DNA of 64,000 nt from Isoetes taiwanensis (taxonomy: Eukaryota > Streptophyta > Lycopodiopsida > Isoetales > Isoetaceae), in the NCBI GenBank assembly GCA_021234155.1, contig JAJEKV010000113.1, positions 1,904,325 through 1,968,324 on the forward strand, read 5' to 3'. Each line of letters starts with the position of its first letter. Position 1 is the stretch's first letter. The notes beneath the pieces are model-generated. The model ran no database searches. It was not told the origin of the DNA and saw nothing but the letters and a program-made list of their open reading frames with translations. Shown piece by piece: positions 9,140-22,189 of this stretch. Position numbers and translations under genes: made by a program.

Positions 9140-9912
9140 AGAGGCATGCATGCTCATCACAGGTGGCTAGAGGGCCACTGCCCTTATTTGACTTAACCTC
9201 ATGGAAGGTGACGCATCGCCCCAAAGGTGTCGAGCTCATGCCTTGCCCACACGCAGTGGCAAGCCATTAAGCCTAGCTCACTAAGGTTCCTGGTAGGCTT
9301 TACACACCAGAGGAACCATTCAGTGTTGGGACAATCCCCCTTTTTCATCGGCCTAGCCTCTCCACCCACAACCAGGCGGCCCTCTTGTGCACAGGCCGCA
9401 TGTAATTGGGAACTAGTAGGCTAACTAGGATCATCTGCTACACAGGCTTTAGGCCTCTACCCCCCTTCCTAATACATGGAGGTCACAGAGTGAAATACCA
9501 ACATCATCACATAATTGAAATGAAGAATAACATCTAATCTATCTACCTAAACATCCAGAGTTAGTTAGGGCTTATGATCTCGGGATCTGTAAGGCCTCTA
9601 AAGCTGAACTAACATGCTAAACCAGCTTATTGCCTAGCCAAAAGGCAGCTTTGCACAACAGAATGGTTAATTACCTGGTACTCGACCTGCTCCAGATCCT
9701 CGGAATGCATCCATGCCTCTAATCCTGCTGAAGACTGCTGCTACTTGAAGGTTTGTTGTGCAAAGGCGGCTTTTCAGAGCCTGGTAATGCGAATTGGGGT
9801 CTTAGCTTGGCCGGAATGGCTCAAGAGAACCCTAAATGCGAGAGAAGGAAAGGAGCTCAAGGAAAACCCTAAATGCAAAGAGAAGAAAAGGTTTAGGGTT
9901 TAAGGGAAAAGC

Positions 9913-9939
9913 CCTTATATAGAAACCCTTAGGGTTAGG
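9913..9939 (-). promoter_or_regulatory. LTR promoter: TATA box with telo-box
   Basis: CTATATAAGG (minus strand, 9,913-9,922) lies directly downstream of a block containing AACCCTAAGGGTTT. The TATA box is kept in all four LTRs (29,670-29,679, 43,434-43,443 and 63,271-63,280), which supports it as the start of the genomic transcript. Confidence 0.7.
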
Positions 9940-10115
9940 TTAGACATTGGCCAAATGGGGTTTAGCCATTTGGCAATGGGGTCCATGGGGTTTATAATTG
10001 TGTATGTTTATTTAACATGCACAACATTCGAGGTTGCCCCCCTAGGTGCAACTCTTGCCCCCTAGGTGCAACCCTTTAGGGCCTCCAAGTACATGTCATT
10101 TGTGACATGTATGTG

Positions 10116-10169
10116 TGACGTGGCAGTATAATATACGTGTTCGGATCGTATATTATGCTGGAACGTCAC
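10116..10169. repeat. ~54 bp palindrome at the outer LTR terminus
   Basis: ATAATATACG pairs perfectly with CGTATATTAT around a 9-base loop, and the stem extends outward from TGACGTGGCA to TGGAACGTCA. TGACGTGG is an ACGT-core sequence of the kind bound by plant bZIP factors. A second short palindrome, ACATGTCA/TGACATGT, lies just inside at 10,091-10,110. Confidence 0.72.
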
Positions 10170-10170
10170 A

Positions 10171-12200
10171 GTTCTCCGCGACCTGGGATAACAACCTCAG
10201 ATCACACACGAAGGTCAACTATAGTCGCAACACCTTAAGGAACCCTGGAGTCAAGCAGAATGAGGAATATATGGCAAAACCGAAGAATCAAACGTGATTG
10301 GAGGAGGGAAAATCCTAAAGGAGTATAAACATTTAAGCATATCTTCTTCTATAAATTAGAAAAGTGGATGAATTAAAATCTCAATATAATTATATATATG
10401 TATATCATAAGTATCAGGTGCTCACACATAGTACAAAACATGAGTTTAGGATCATGTTTTAGGGTTTAGCATTTGCATCAAGAAACTCCATCACTTCGAC
10501 TGCCAAAGGATAAGCAAAGAACCACAGGTATAGCCAAGAGCAAGTGTTCGAATGGAAGAGCAAGTATAAGAGAGAGATGACCAGAGCCCAAGCCAAGCTT
10601 CGACTCCAGAGACTTCGAGAAGCGGCCTCAAGTAGAAGATCGCTCGTCCAACACAATGTCAAGATGAGAGATAATACCAGTCATGTCAAGATCCTTAGCG
10701 CTGCACCATCTAGATTTTGCATGGAGACATCTTCGGGATGCAACTCTACCTCTTCTAGCAGCATAAACACTTGACAGCCTTATGACACGAGTGTCCTCAA
10801 CAACAGTAGGAGGAACGACTAGACATCTTCAAAAACTGTGGCCACGACCTCAAGCCGACAGACATCGAGGAATTCTTTGGGACCCGATATCAACGAGCAA
10901 ACCGAGGAGGCAACCTCTCGACGACCATAATCTTGCCTTATATGGTGATGTTTGTAACATGCGTGCCAGATGGAGATACACTGAAGAAAGGCCCACAACG
11001 ATGGGTTATGCCTATGCTCATTCAACCATTAGGTGATGGCTTCGTCAAGTACTTCTACCAACAATTAGAAGAGAGGAAGCCAAACTTATCTTCGACACGA
11101 GGGACCTCAACGCCCAAGATAGAAGCATTCGACATCTTAATGACAAGGATAGTAACCAAAGTACCTTTGGCAAAAAGAGAGTTCAAGACAATAGCCAGGC
11201 TATTCAAGGACAAGAGTAGATCTAGGGCAGAAAGTTCTTCAACTCAAGGGCCAACCTACGCAGATATAAGGGTAAATCATCCCCGACAGCAAATCTATCA
11301 CGTGGAAGACTCATGAGGCTTTATTCGCCAGGATTATGCACATGTATTGAGGGACAAAGGCCACAAACCGGAGGCTGGAGAAGTGCTAGCAATCAACATG
11401 CAGTTCAAGACTGTGGAGCGTGATCAAATGCAACTAGAAGGTACTACAAGACTAGAAGGCAGCATAGCACCATAGAACGTGACAACGTCTAAGCCATCAA
11501 ATCGAGGAGATCAAACAGGTAATATGAGAAGCTCAATGGAGAAGCGACTAGGAGAACCGAGCCAAAGAATCGACGAATCAGCTAGAAAGCTCACCAAGCT
11601 ACGACAACTTGCATGCAACTTCGCGAACCTAAGGATCGACGATTCGAAAGGCAACTAATGAAAAGAACAACTCCTTACGAGTCTAGCCAAAGGAATTGCG
11701 CACAACTTCAAGAGGTGCCTCTAAAGATCTTCAGACATTGTGAAGGGAAAGCAATTATTGCCCAAGAACGAGATTAAGAAGTAGATCGGAACGCCGAAGC
11801 ATCAATGACTGTCACATCCTTAGTTATCATGTGAAGCAAAGCATGTGGTATCGTAACCAACAGATATTAGAGAGCTCAAACATATCAAAGAATCTACCAA
11901 TCGAGCACAAGCTGACGTACAAATAAGAGGATATAGATCTTCAACACCAGTGCACTAGGAGGAACATCGACAACACTGCCATGGAGGGGAGACACCAAGG
12001 GGGCCTAATAGCTTTAGTAGTATTTGTAATCATAATAGTGTATGCTATATGCCTTGCATGCATATTTCCCCTTGTTATTCCTTCCCTCTCACAGTGTAAC
12101 AGATCAAAGAAAAGAGATGCCAGACAATTGGAAGGCATGAAGCGAGCAACATCCTCAACACTTGTCTGTTAACATGCTACAGGACTCGAAGGATGGAGTT
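10171..12200 (+). other. Spacer start: decayed coding-like DNA, unrecognised
   Basis: No recognised domain. The longest coherent plus-strand stretch is 10,933-11,316 (127 codons, with KYFYQQLEERKPNL and RIVTKVPLAKREFK). It sits among adjacent frames that also look peptide-like, as in an old broken polyprotein. A 63-codon stretch at 11,981-12,172 would encode a single membrane segment (LIALVVFVIIIVYAICLACI). The counterpart at ~43,681-45,700 is more broken. A remnant of another retroelement is plausible but unproved. Confidence 0.35.
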
Positions 12201-15200
12201 GGCACAATAATATCATACCTAAAGGTATCCTTTAGCCGCCAAGATGAAGAATTCAACGTGAAGGATATTTGTCAATGAGACCACCTTCAGGATTTTGGGA
12301 AGTAACATAGAAGATTTCAAGTGGTCAACTACGCCATCAAAACCATCAGCAATGGGAAGCCTCTAATGAAGAAAGTTGACCTCTACATTGAGGAGCCTAG
12401 AGTCTCGAGCAACTCGAAATAACGTTACCTTACTGCTTCAAGAAGGTAACGAGTGGATGAGCTGCTAGCAAGATTGAGGATCTACGATCATATAGTTGAG
12501 TAGGATAGGCTTATGGATAATGACATCCATAATGGGATTGGAAGGCATTTCCAGTTTTTTCTCGTGAAAGGATTGCCCCAAGTTGAGCTAAGCGTCGCCA
12601 TTTGGGAAAGAAATGCATAGGAGTAACTAGAATTATACACGATTGTTAACAGACATCCAACATATTGAAACCACTTGGTGAGATTGATCATCTCGCTAAG
12701 AAGGAATCATTACTAGGATACTTGTTGACCATGTATAAAGCTAGGACCTCCAAAGAATAATCCAACCGAACGAAAAGAAGTAATCTAAACAAGTCCGGCC
12801 AACTTGTTAATGATGACATCAATTCAATTGATAGGAATATTCCAAGAGAGTAAATAACTAAGAAAGGGGGATCTCTAGAATATAAAATGGAATAATACAT
12901 GAAAGGTATATCTAAAAATAAGAAGTGCATTAATCACATAGTCTTTTGAGACAAAAGGAATTGTCATGATGATAAAACCTTGCAGTTTAGAATTGTTCTA
13001 AATAATTCAGTAACTCATCGCTTAGGGATAGATATGTTAAATATGATGGCTGCATCCATCATAGATGGTTAAATATGTTAGCTAAGGCTAGTAAATTAAT
13101 GTGTTAGATAAGAAGCATATAACCTCTTAAGGTAGATAGAATAGCTGAGATGTTATGACAACATCAATTGAGGGGATAGGTTGCATTGGATAGCATCATT
13201 GGAAAGGTGTAGGACCATTTTCTTATGAAGAGAGTGAGGGCTCAATCTTAGGACCGAACCTACCTATATCTTAGGGGTTCAATCGTCATCAAATTAGTCG
13301 ACCCTTAGAATAGAGTTCCTTTCGCAAGTAGCCAAAACACATGGAGCGTAAGATGGATAGATGCTTAATGTCCATGTGTCCTTCAGCATGCAAAACTGAC
13401 GCGATAGCCAATTGCACCAAAATGGGGGAGCGAATTAATGGAAGCAATGCAATGGCCAAGTCGTCTCCAAATTAGTCGATAACGGCTCAATGGGGGGTGT
13501 ATTCTAGCCTTAACGGGTGCGACAACTAAGGTGGGGAGAGGCTTTGCATCAAAGTATAGATAGAATGCATGATGGGAAAAGCATAATTTTCTTACGCCAT
13601 GATCAATTGCCTGCATTCACACCTAGGAATGAGCTAGTAGCCTAGCTCTTAATTAAATTATTCAGGGTTGTGAACCCCTTATAACCACTTAAATTATATA
13701 ATCTTAAGTATACTATTATGCAAGGCATTGATAAAAGTACCCATGAGGGCATGTATCATGTTTACCATCTTGTTGATCAATTATATATTTATAATAACTG
13801 CGATAGATAGTTTTGTCTTGTGTAGATATTCAATATCAGATAAAGTAAGATAATAATTACATGTAATCTAGTTAAACCTTCTAAAGGGATGTAATTCCTT
13901 CCAAAGGCATTTAAGTAACCTTCATAGGGTCCTCCCATACAAATATGATAAGAATGGTCTTATCTTCGTATATAGCACTATAGCATATACATCACCAACT
14001 GCTTAGTGAGCTAGAGTCACACGCCAACACTTGATATGATGATATAAAACCCCTAGAGATATGATAAATAATTAAAAATAGTTTTCAAAATAAGTATTGC
14101 CCTCGATAATTGTATGATGACATATCTTAAAGGCCGTGAAAGTTAACATATATCAGCTTAGTTAAATATAATACTATCGGGAAGAAATATATCCAATACT
14201 ACTTGCTATAATGATAATATGAAAATTAATTTATACATATCATTATAATACTAATATATTTATCATTATATACATTTACTTTACGAGCTAATCACTGCAT
14301 GCACCGGGCCGGTAGTTGAACCCAATAGCAGCTGAACCCAAATGCGATCTCCACTTTGATCTAGAACTTTTATTCTAATAGTTGTTGGTTATTCTAAAAG
14401 TGATTGTGCCTCATTAAGAGAAAGCAACACAAACTAGTGAACTCTTCATTGTCTCTAGCCCATGTGCTTAAAATGACGCATGCCTCCGCAAAGAAGTGTA
14501 TATGGTCTTTATAGTTAGCACGCATTAACTATGGGCATGAATGTTCTTTAACGCTGGCATTATAGAAGAAAAGATTTATTTTGTTGATGAGGCTTTGGAC
14601 GAGTACAAGATAATTGGTACCGAGCATGACTCAATCCCCACGACACAAAGAATCGGGCACGATGCCTCCCGCCAAAACAAAATCAGTTCCAAATGTAAAC
14701 ATTTTGAAATACAAAAATTGGCACCTCTGTCAACCTGCGCGACGGCATCCTCGTATATTACACACATCGCCAAGACTAGTAACATATGCAACACCTCTTT
14801 CATGTCCCCGGGTCGTTGCTCTATCGTAATTCTCAAATAAATGCGCCTAAACATAGTCAGATTAATGAGCATTAGACATATAATCATGAAATGAAGTTGG
14901 TGGATAAGGAACAACTCAAACTCCTCCTCGAAAACAATTTGCAATGCTCCTAATGTACATGGAGAGATTCTATGTTACATTTATGTTGCACCATGTATCT
15001 GTGCCAGCATGTTTTCCTAGTTCTAAGGTTATGGTGCACCGTACTATTTCTTAGGTTAGGGGATGCCATTGGATGATATATGTCTGCCTAAGAGCATTGA
15101 TAAATAGGTCGAAGGCATTAAGGACAATAACATATTTTATGCTATGGGTAAAAAGCTTTATATCATCAAGGGCAACAACATATATGCTACTCTAGCTGTT

Positions 15201-16724
15201 CAAAGAGATGAAATAAGCCATTTTCATATAAAAAATAATAATAATAATAACCTAACTAGATTGTTACCCCTTTCTCACTTAACAGTTAGGTTAAGTTAGT
15301 TCTTAACCGAGTTAAGCGTACCTTTCCCTCGTCACTTTAACTCTTAGTTTAAAATAGGAAACTCCATATATATACTCTTGAAGTTTATGATTTCCAAATT
15401 TGCCCCCTCAAGTTTTGTTACATCTAAAAATACCCTCTCCTAACTATCTACATGAACTAGTTAAGAGAGCTAAAATCTACAAATTCCAAAAAATACCCTC
15501 GTTCTTATTAGTATTCCAAATTTACCCTTCACATTTTTTGAAATTCCAAACACAATTGAATCCATCGTAAATCTTTTCCACAAACCGGTGTCAGCCCACT
15601 TGCAATGTTTCTTTGTTTCCCCAAATGCCTGCCAGCCAACACAATTATGATGTCCTCGCTAACTTTAATTGCAACTAGGGCCATTACCTACAAGGAAAGC
15701 ATGCAACTTCCACGCATCCTTTGAATTTTGCACTTTTCTTTGATAAGATCATGAATGCCTTGCTCAAAGGCATGGAAGAATAGATAATACCATACCTTGA
15801 AATTGAAAAGGGAGATTTTGTTCCTCGTGAGGAAATAATTTTGGAAATAAGAAAGCCGAGATTGCTTCAAGTAAGTAGGTAATTATCCGAAAGAAACTTA
15901 AATGGAAAGACACACACTCGCATGAAAATTCGTTGATGAACCGAGCTTCCAAAGGGTAAGAGAATTCAGTTTTCCAATCACTTTTTCTCGCGCTTCTTCT
16001 CATGTCGTTTCCTTAACTTTGAATTTTCCTTTAAAATAAGGGGTCCAGCTTAAAAGTTTTAACTTAACTTAACTTAACTATTATCAAGATGAAAGTGACC
16101 TCGCTGCTTAATCATAGTTAAAATTTAACCAAGTCCCAGTCTAACTGTAGTAGCCTAAGTGCTAGTGTGGAAAGTGGTGCTCAAGTATATTTACCCTATT
16201 TAACCTTAACCTAACTCACAAGTGGAATCAATTCTTAAGGAATTGACTAAAGAACGGAGGACTGGTGGTGCTTCTATTGTTGAGGGCACCATGAGGTGGA
16301 TACAACCTGGACGCGGCAGAGGAGAGTCATGATTTTTTCCCCACCCACACTGAGGGCAAAACATTCTCCTTGTGACGCTTCTAGCATAATATACTGGCCC
16401 TAATACATATATTATAATGCCATCGCCACGCCGTGACATGTCACCACATGACAAGTACTTGAGAGCCGTGAAAGGGTTGTGCCTAGGGGCCAAGAACTCC
16501 TCGTGATGTTGCAGTATGTCTATTAAAACATATGCAATCTGATCGAAGTTGCTACAAATTGTTGATACATATCTAGAATCTCAACCAAATTGATGGTGAT
16601 ATCGAAATTTTGATGCAGAGTGATGAGCTAGGGATATGACCCTGGAACCCATCTATTGTTTTATGACATTGTGTAATTTTGTTGTTCAATTTCAGTCCTC
16701 GGCGGCCCCAACAGACACAAATAC
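12201..16724. other. AT-rich spacer without a recognisable gene
   Basis: Short random-looking frames only. At 12,480-12,640 one peptide-like run (GRHFQFFLVKG, LPQVELSVAIWERN) suggests a decayed protein gene, family unknown. An (AAT)n run is at 15,234-15,255. Blocks near 15,290-15,360 and 16,055-16,220 share related TTAAGTTAG/CTTAACTTAA sequence in opposite orientation, possibly an old DNA-transposon border. I see no RNA gene. Confidence 0.4.
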
Positions 16725-16752
16725 ACACACACACACTCTCTCTCTCTCTCAG
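16725..16752. repeat. Short (AC)n(CT)n microsatellite
   Basis: About 28 bases of AC then CT dinucleotides. The matching site in the second unit, 50,205-50,342, has a CT tract of about 120 bases. Confidence 0.9.
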
Positions 16753-16794
16753 CTGAAACTTCTAGGCATGCAATCGCAAGAATACCGCTGAGCC

Positions 16795-17010
16795 TACACC
16801 GACTTGGTGTGGAGATCGAGATGGGGCGACATTGGCGCATGATCTTAGATATTGTCACTATGTGATGCGAGTAGTAGAAGATGAGGCCCATGTCCTCGCT
16901 TTTTGTCGCTTTATTCGGATATCCCGGGCCGCGATGGGGTCGCTATTTCGCTTTGTTGATTTTTCTCGACGGGCAGCTCATGCATTGAGGTTGTATTATG
17001 GATATTTAAC
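16795..17010 (+). pseudogene. LINE ORF2 C-terminal fragment
   Basis: One frame reads RYCHYVMRVVEDEAHVLAFC at about 16,848-16,907. This resembles the C-terminal zinc-knuckle region of plant non-LTR retrotransposons (C..C, then V.DE.H....C) and parallels the motif of the LINE at 755-810. Upstream residues (LGVEI) and downstream hydrophobic residues fit the same region. No reverse transcriptase precedes it, so only a 3' end remains. The counterpart is at ~50,395-50,620. Confidence 0.6.
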
Positions 17011-17188
17011 CATAGAGAGGTCCTCGGGATGAAGTTAAACAAAGGGTGACGAAGATTGAGGTAGAGGAGCCCAAGCAGGTTCTCTCGAGGACGCGACTGG
17101 ATGACTTATTTATAATTTTGAGTGCAATGTAATCGCCTCCATAGACCAAGGTCTCGAAGATCTTAATAACAAATTCCCATTTCATTTC

Positions 17189-18278
<1,090 letters not shown>

Positions 18279-18376
18279 TCTTATTCTTATTCTTATTCTT
18301 ATTCTTATTCTTATTCTTATTTTTATTCTTATTCTTATTCTTATTCTTATTCTTATTCTTATTCTTATTCTTATTC
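18279..18376. repeat. (TTATTC)n hexamer repeat, ~16 copies
   Basis: Nearly perfect 6 bp period with one T-for-C change. The counterpart at ~51,918-52,016 has irregular units. Phe-Leu runs in translation are artefacts. Confidence 0.97.
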
Positions 18377-18550
18377 CTCGCTGTGTTGTGGCCACATTTT
18401 TGTGTTCATTGTTTTAAGATATTGGTCAAGCATTTATTCTTGTGATATCATTCCGGATAAGTGATTTTACATCAATATAATTTCTCACATCAATACACCG
18501 AGAGCCCAAACTCCCACATTTTCCAAATTGCAAACTCCAAATTTCAGAAA

Positions 18551-21523
18551 GTTAGTTTTGAGTTCTTGCATACACCTCGCAGCGCTACAGTTGGAAATTC
18601 ATGATCACGGATGCTAAGCAAAGCTTCCATGCCATGATCACAAAACAAGACAAGACAAGAAAATATGTACAAGGGAATGAAGGGAACGTGCGGGCCAAAT
18701 GAGGCTCTCCAACATGAGATCAAACTCGAGTACATCCAAGAGGCTCGGCCTAGCCAGTGTAGACCGCGAACTGCCAGACACTAACTAAATCTAATCCCTT
18801 ACACTTATGTTAATCTAATCATAAGTGTCACCGCCACCATCGACATACCTAACATGCATGCACCTAACATGTGCATGCACAATGTTAACCACTAGGTGGT
18901 TAATGATCATTTCCTAAAAGTTTTGAAGACGAAAACATGTACGCACTTTTATAAGACAAGTCCGACAATTACAACATGGTGCCAAAAAATTAGTGTACAC
19001 GGTAATGGCTAGCTAGTCGCCGTGAAAGATCTTCATGAAGGTATCATTGATGACGAAGGGATCCCAAGGAATGTCGAGCGTAACATGGATCATAGGAACT
19101 TGGGCCAAGAACATAAAGACCATCCCCTTATATTATGGGTAAGTCCATTTTAACAAATAGGGCCCAAAATGTCGCTTTAAAAACAATTATAGGGTCTTTA
19201 AAATGTAAACACCATAAAGCGGACCCCATTATCAGCCACAAAGGGGACTAAGGATAGCGGATGTTCCGTGCAAAAATGGTAAACGGGCAATAAAAAAGGA
19301 TGAGCCGTGAGCTATAGTTGCGACCCGCGGACCTATGATAGAAAAAGGGCGGAAGTAAGGCGTGGCTGCAAGCCGCTGGCCGTAAGCGTATGAGCGAGGC
19401 CACCGTGGTCAATGGCGGGCGTAAAATACAGAGCGTAGGGCCGGAGCGTGACTCGAGATTAGCGCGGGCCGCGGCCGTGGAAAGAAGCTTGACCTGCGGC
19501 CCTCGAGCAATAGCCGGCGTATGGACGCTGGCCTGACGCAGCCGTGGAGCGTGACGATGGAAAAAGATGAGCCGTGGTTGACTCCCCGTGATGCCCGGGG
19601 CCCGGGCGTGGCCTCAATTATAACCGCGGGTTCGCTATCGCCTTTCACAAGTAGCGTACCGCGGAAGCGCGGAGGCATAAACCCTACCGTAGCATATGGC
19701 GGTCAGTCATGGCGGGCGGCCGGCGAGATGGCAATGATCGGTGAACTGAACCGTAGCCCCGGACATATAGCACAAAGTGAATCGAAGGGATTTGAGCATA
19801 GAACAAGTTCTATATTGACATAAGCCGCAGTAATGAGGCCTATATGAAGGCAAATACCGCTGGAACAAACAGAGCAACGACCAGTTTTCCCTTGTGATTA
19901 TGCATCAGATGGGCCTCAGGCACAAAGCCGCATTGTCAGTTTGAACTTCTGCGGCTTCTATGGTGCCGAGATGCTTGTAGCCTGGCGTTCGTGAGGATAG
20001 ATTGGGCAAAATGGGTTGAAGATGTGCTCTGAAATGCGATGCTAAAGATAGATGTGCGCAAAGGCCGATATGATGTCGAAGATTGTAGCTTCTATAGATA
20101 GGAACCGAATCGGATGTGTCGGAATCGCAGCCATTTGTGTGCGTAAAGCTGTCACTTAATAATGCATAGGGAAAATCAACGCTTCAGATAGATAAGCCTT
20201 GAAGGAACGTGATGAAAATATGCGCTTCTTTCTCGCAGGGAATACGTGATTAAGGAGCCCGAAGAAGCCGACTGGGCATGCCGGGCTCGAAAATGAGTTT
20301 ATGCCAGCCTTGTAAGCCGTATGTGCTTGACGAAGCTGGTCCTTCCGCATGATGAAAATACCGGGCTTGTTTTGCATATGAACCAGAAAACCGACCTGAT
20401 GCTACTGAAGACTTTGTTGCAAACACCGAGCTTGAGCAAGATGGATGGGGCCAGCGTAAATGATGGCCCTTGAAAAACTCAAGAAGAATGCATATAGAAA
20501 TCAGACGTGTAAATGATACTCTCGCTCTTTTGATGCTCACTTATGCGTTTGGTGCAACAGGTGTGATGCGTGATGATAAAGAACTATAATCCTCCATGGA
20601 GATTTGAGACTCGAATCGACATATAGAAGAAGCCAAGCTGGCCCTCCGCGAAATTCCTCGAAGAGAAGCCATCTGCCTTGCTCATGAAGATGTGTAGCTA
20701 AGGGACGCATTCTTTTTATGTGTTCAAATAAAAGCATAATTCCGCTTTTACCGATAAGAATCAGAGGGAAAAATCAAAATCAAACTTTATACGAATCCAA
20801 CATGAATATTTTGATAACTTCTTCGTGATAAATAGCAGCCACAGAGAGGAGGCCGCCACCACTCCAAAAATCCTTCATCGCAAACCTGGCTTGCCGCGAC
20901 CTTTTAAGAACAGTGGTCTTGAGTAATGATTTATGAGGATTAAATAGACTCGCGTAATCATCACCGGTTTGAAAAATTAAAGCCCGCATAGGAATCAGGA
21001 ATCGACTTGGTTGGGCAACCAAGGAAATCTAAAGTGCGAAGAATAGTATACAAGAAGTTTTCAAAAACAGAGAAGCATGAGAGCGCGAAGACAACAAAGA
21101 AAAGAAGGTGAAGAGTAAGGTGAAGGAAAGTGATCACGAGCTTAACCCCAAGATAATCTGGCGCTTAAAGTTAGTTTTGAGTTCTTGGCATACACCCTCG
21201 CGAAAGCAGCAGCCCATGACTTCACCGATGCTACAAAGCTTCCATGCTCATGATCACAAACAAGAACAAGACAAGAAAATATGTACAAGGAAATGAAGGA
21301 AGTGGCCAAATGAGGCTCTCCAAATATGAGATCAAACCCGAAAGTACATCCTAAGAGGTTCAGTCTAATATAGTGGTGACCGCAACCGGAGCCGCACACT
21401 AACTAAATCTTAACCCCACTTATGTTAATCTAATCATGCCAAGTGTCACCGCCACCATCGACACTCTAACATATGCATGCACCTTAACATGTGCATGCAA
21501 TAATGTTAACCACTAGGTGGTTG
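18551..21523. mobile_element. Small ~3 kb LTR element without gag or pol
   Basis: Two direct repeats of ~355 bp (18,551-18,903 and 21,170-21,523) share GTTAGTTTTGAGTTCTTG at one end, a middle AAAATATGTACAAGG block and AACCACTAGGTGGTT at the other. In the second unit the ends read TGTTAGTTTTGAG and GGTTAACA, which gives TG...CA with an inverted TGTTA/TAACA. The 2.27 kb interior has no gag, protease, RT or integrase signature, so it is non-autonomous. I could not identify a clear PBS, so orientation is undecided. A purine-rich run at 21,085-21,135 lies ~35 bp before the right repeat. The counterpart is 52,172-55,139. Confidence 0.75.
19310..19720. other. GC-rich, CpG-dense island inside the small LTR element
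   Basis: A ~400 bp block stands out from the AT-rich surroundings, with recurring GGCGTGGCC, GTGGGCG and GCGTGAG words that suggest degenerate short repeats. Frames are open on both strands because of the composition, and none has a recognisable motif. The counterpart is 52,900-53,330, where the words are more regular. Confidence 0.7.
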
Positions 21524-22189
21524 AATACACTCGAGCCCTAAAAATGGAGCCGAGTTTGTGGCATTCTTGGAGATGCCGGACGTCTCGGAAGCTCGAGGGT
21601 CATTTTGAAGGCCGATTCTATTCTTGCTACTAAGAAAGTCTGAAAACATCGCAGAGCCACAAGTTTTGTTACTTTGCTCTAGATGTTATATAAAATTTGT
21701 AGGACGAAGCCACTCTGGTTTGCTTCCAACATCTCGACAATGCTTTCATTATCTTATGGGATCCTCAAAGCCTGTGGCCAAGCAGAGGCAAAGTTCCACT
21801 ACTTATTTTTTTGGGTCTTGTTTGAGTTGTCGACTTAGAAGATGGATACATTTATGCAGGTGCAAGGACCCCAGAGGCATACTGTTATTTGAAAGGCCAA
21901 CATGATCTACTTGCCATCGAATGAAGTAACTAGTTTAGGAGCAGAGTCTCTACATGTCAATGTATTCCGGTTTTTAATTTTGGTTCTTACCTTAGATAGG
22001 ACCAGGTGATTTATGCTTCCATTTTGCCGGATGTCCTAATTGCCAATATCCGCTTTGTTTAGGTGGCATGTGGGTTCGTTTCAATATCTCTCTCGAACCA
22101 GCTTCTATCTTAGGAGATGCTTTAATCCAATGCTATCAAGGGTTCTTATCGTGAACCTGAAGTGAGCCTTACTAATTTTGATTTTTCAT
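21524..22189. other. Spacer with an unrecognised 93-codon open stretch
   Basis: 21,624-21,905 is open on the plus strand, but no domain is recognisable and the counterpart at ~55,282-55,479 is shorter. I see nothing else in it. Confidence 0.3.

Larger units (their letters stand above)
1..10170 (-). mobile_element. Ty3/gypsy chromovirus-like element E1, 5' part (3' end lies left of the window)
   Basis: Minus-strand LTR retrotransposon. From its 5' end it has an LTR (8,573-10,170), a PBS, a histone H3-like gene, an unknown ORF, gag-protease and reverse transcriptase, and it runs off the left edge inside an antisense LINE insertion. The cleaner sequence here makes it the best copy for reading the 5' genes. 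The same arrangement recurs at 28,362-43,680, where the missing 3' half (integrase, chromodomain, polypurine tract, 3' LTR) can be read. Coding parts are broken by a few frameshifts and stops, so the element is not autonomous as it stands. Confidence 0.92.
8573..10170 (-). mobile_element. 5' LTR of E1 (1,598 bp)
   Basis: Bounded by TGTGACGT at the left and ACGTCACA at the right, so it has TG...CA ends and an 8-base terminal inverted repeat. Direct-repeat relatives lie at 28,362-29,914, 42,137-43,680 and 61,934-63,518. On the minus strand a TATA box CTATATAAGG (9,913-9,922) follows a telo-box-like block (9,923-9,939), which puts U3 on the right and R-U5 on the left. A 20 bp-spaced direct repeat with core CCCCTAGGTGCAAC (10,037-10,072) lies in U3. 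Further palindromes are listed separately. No convincing 5 bp target duplication flanks it. Confidence 0.92.

Noticed and set aside
11981-12172. Small membrane protein gene
   Set aside because: A single hydrophobic run with no conserved start context, frame broken in the second unit; mentioned only as part of the spacer.
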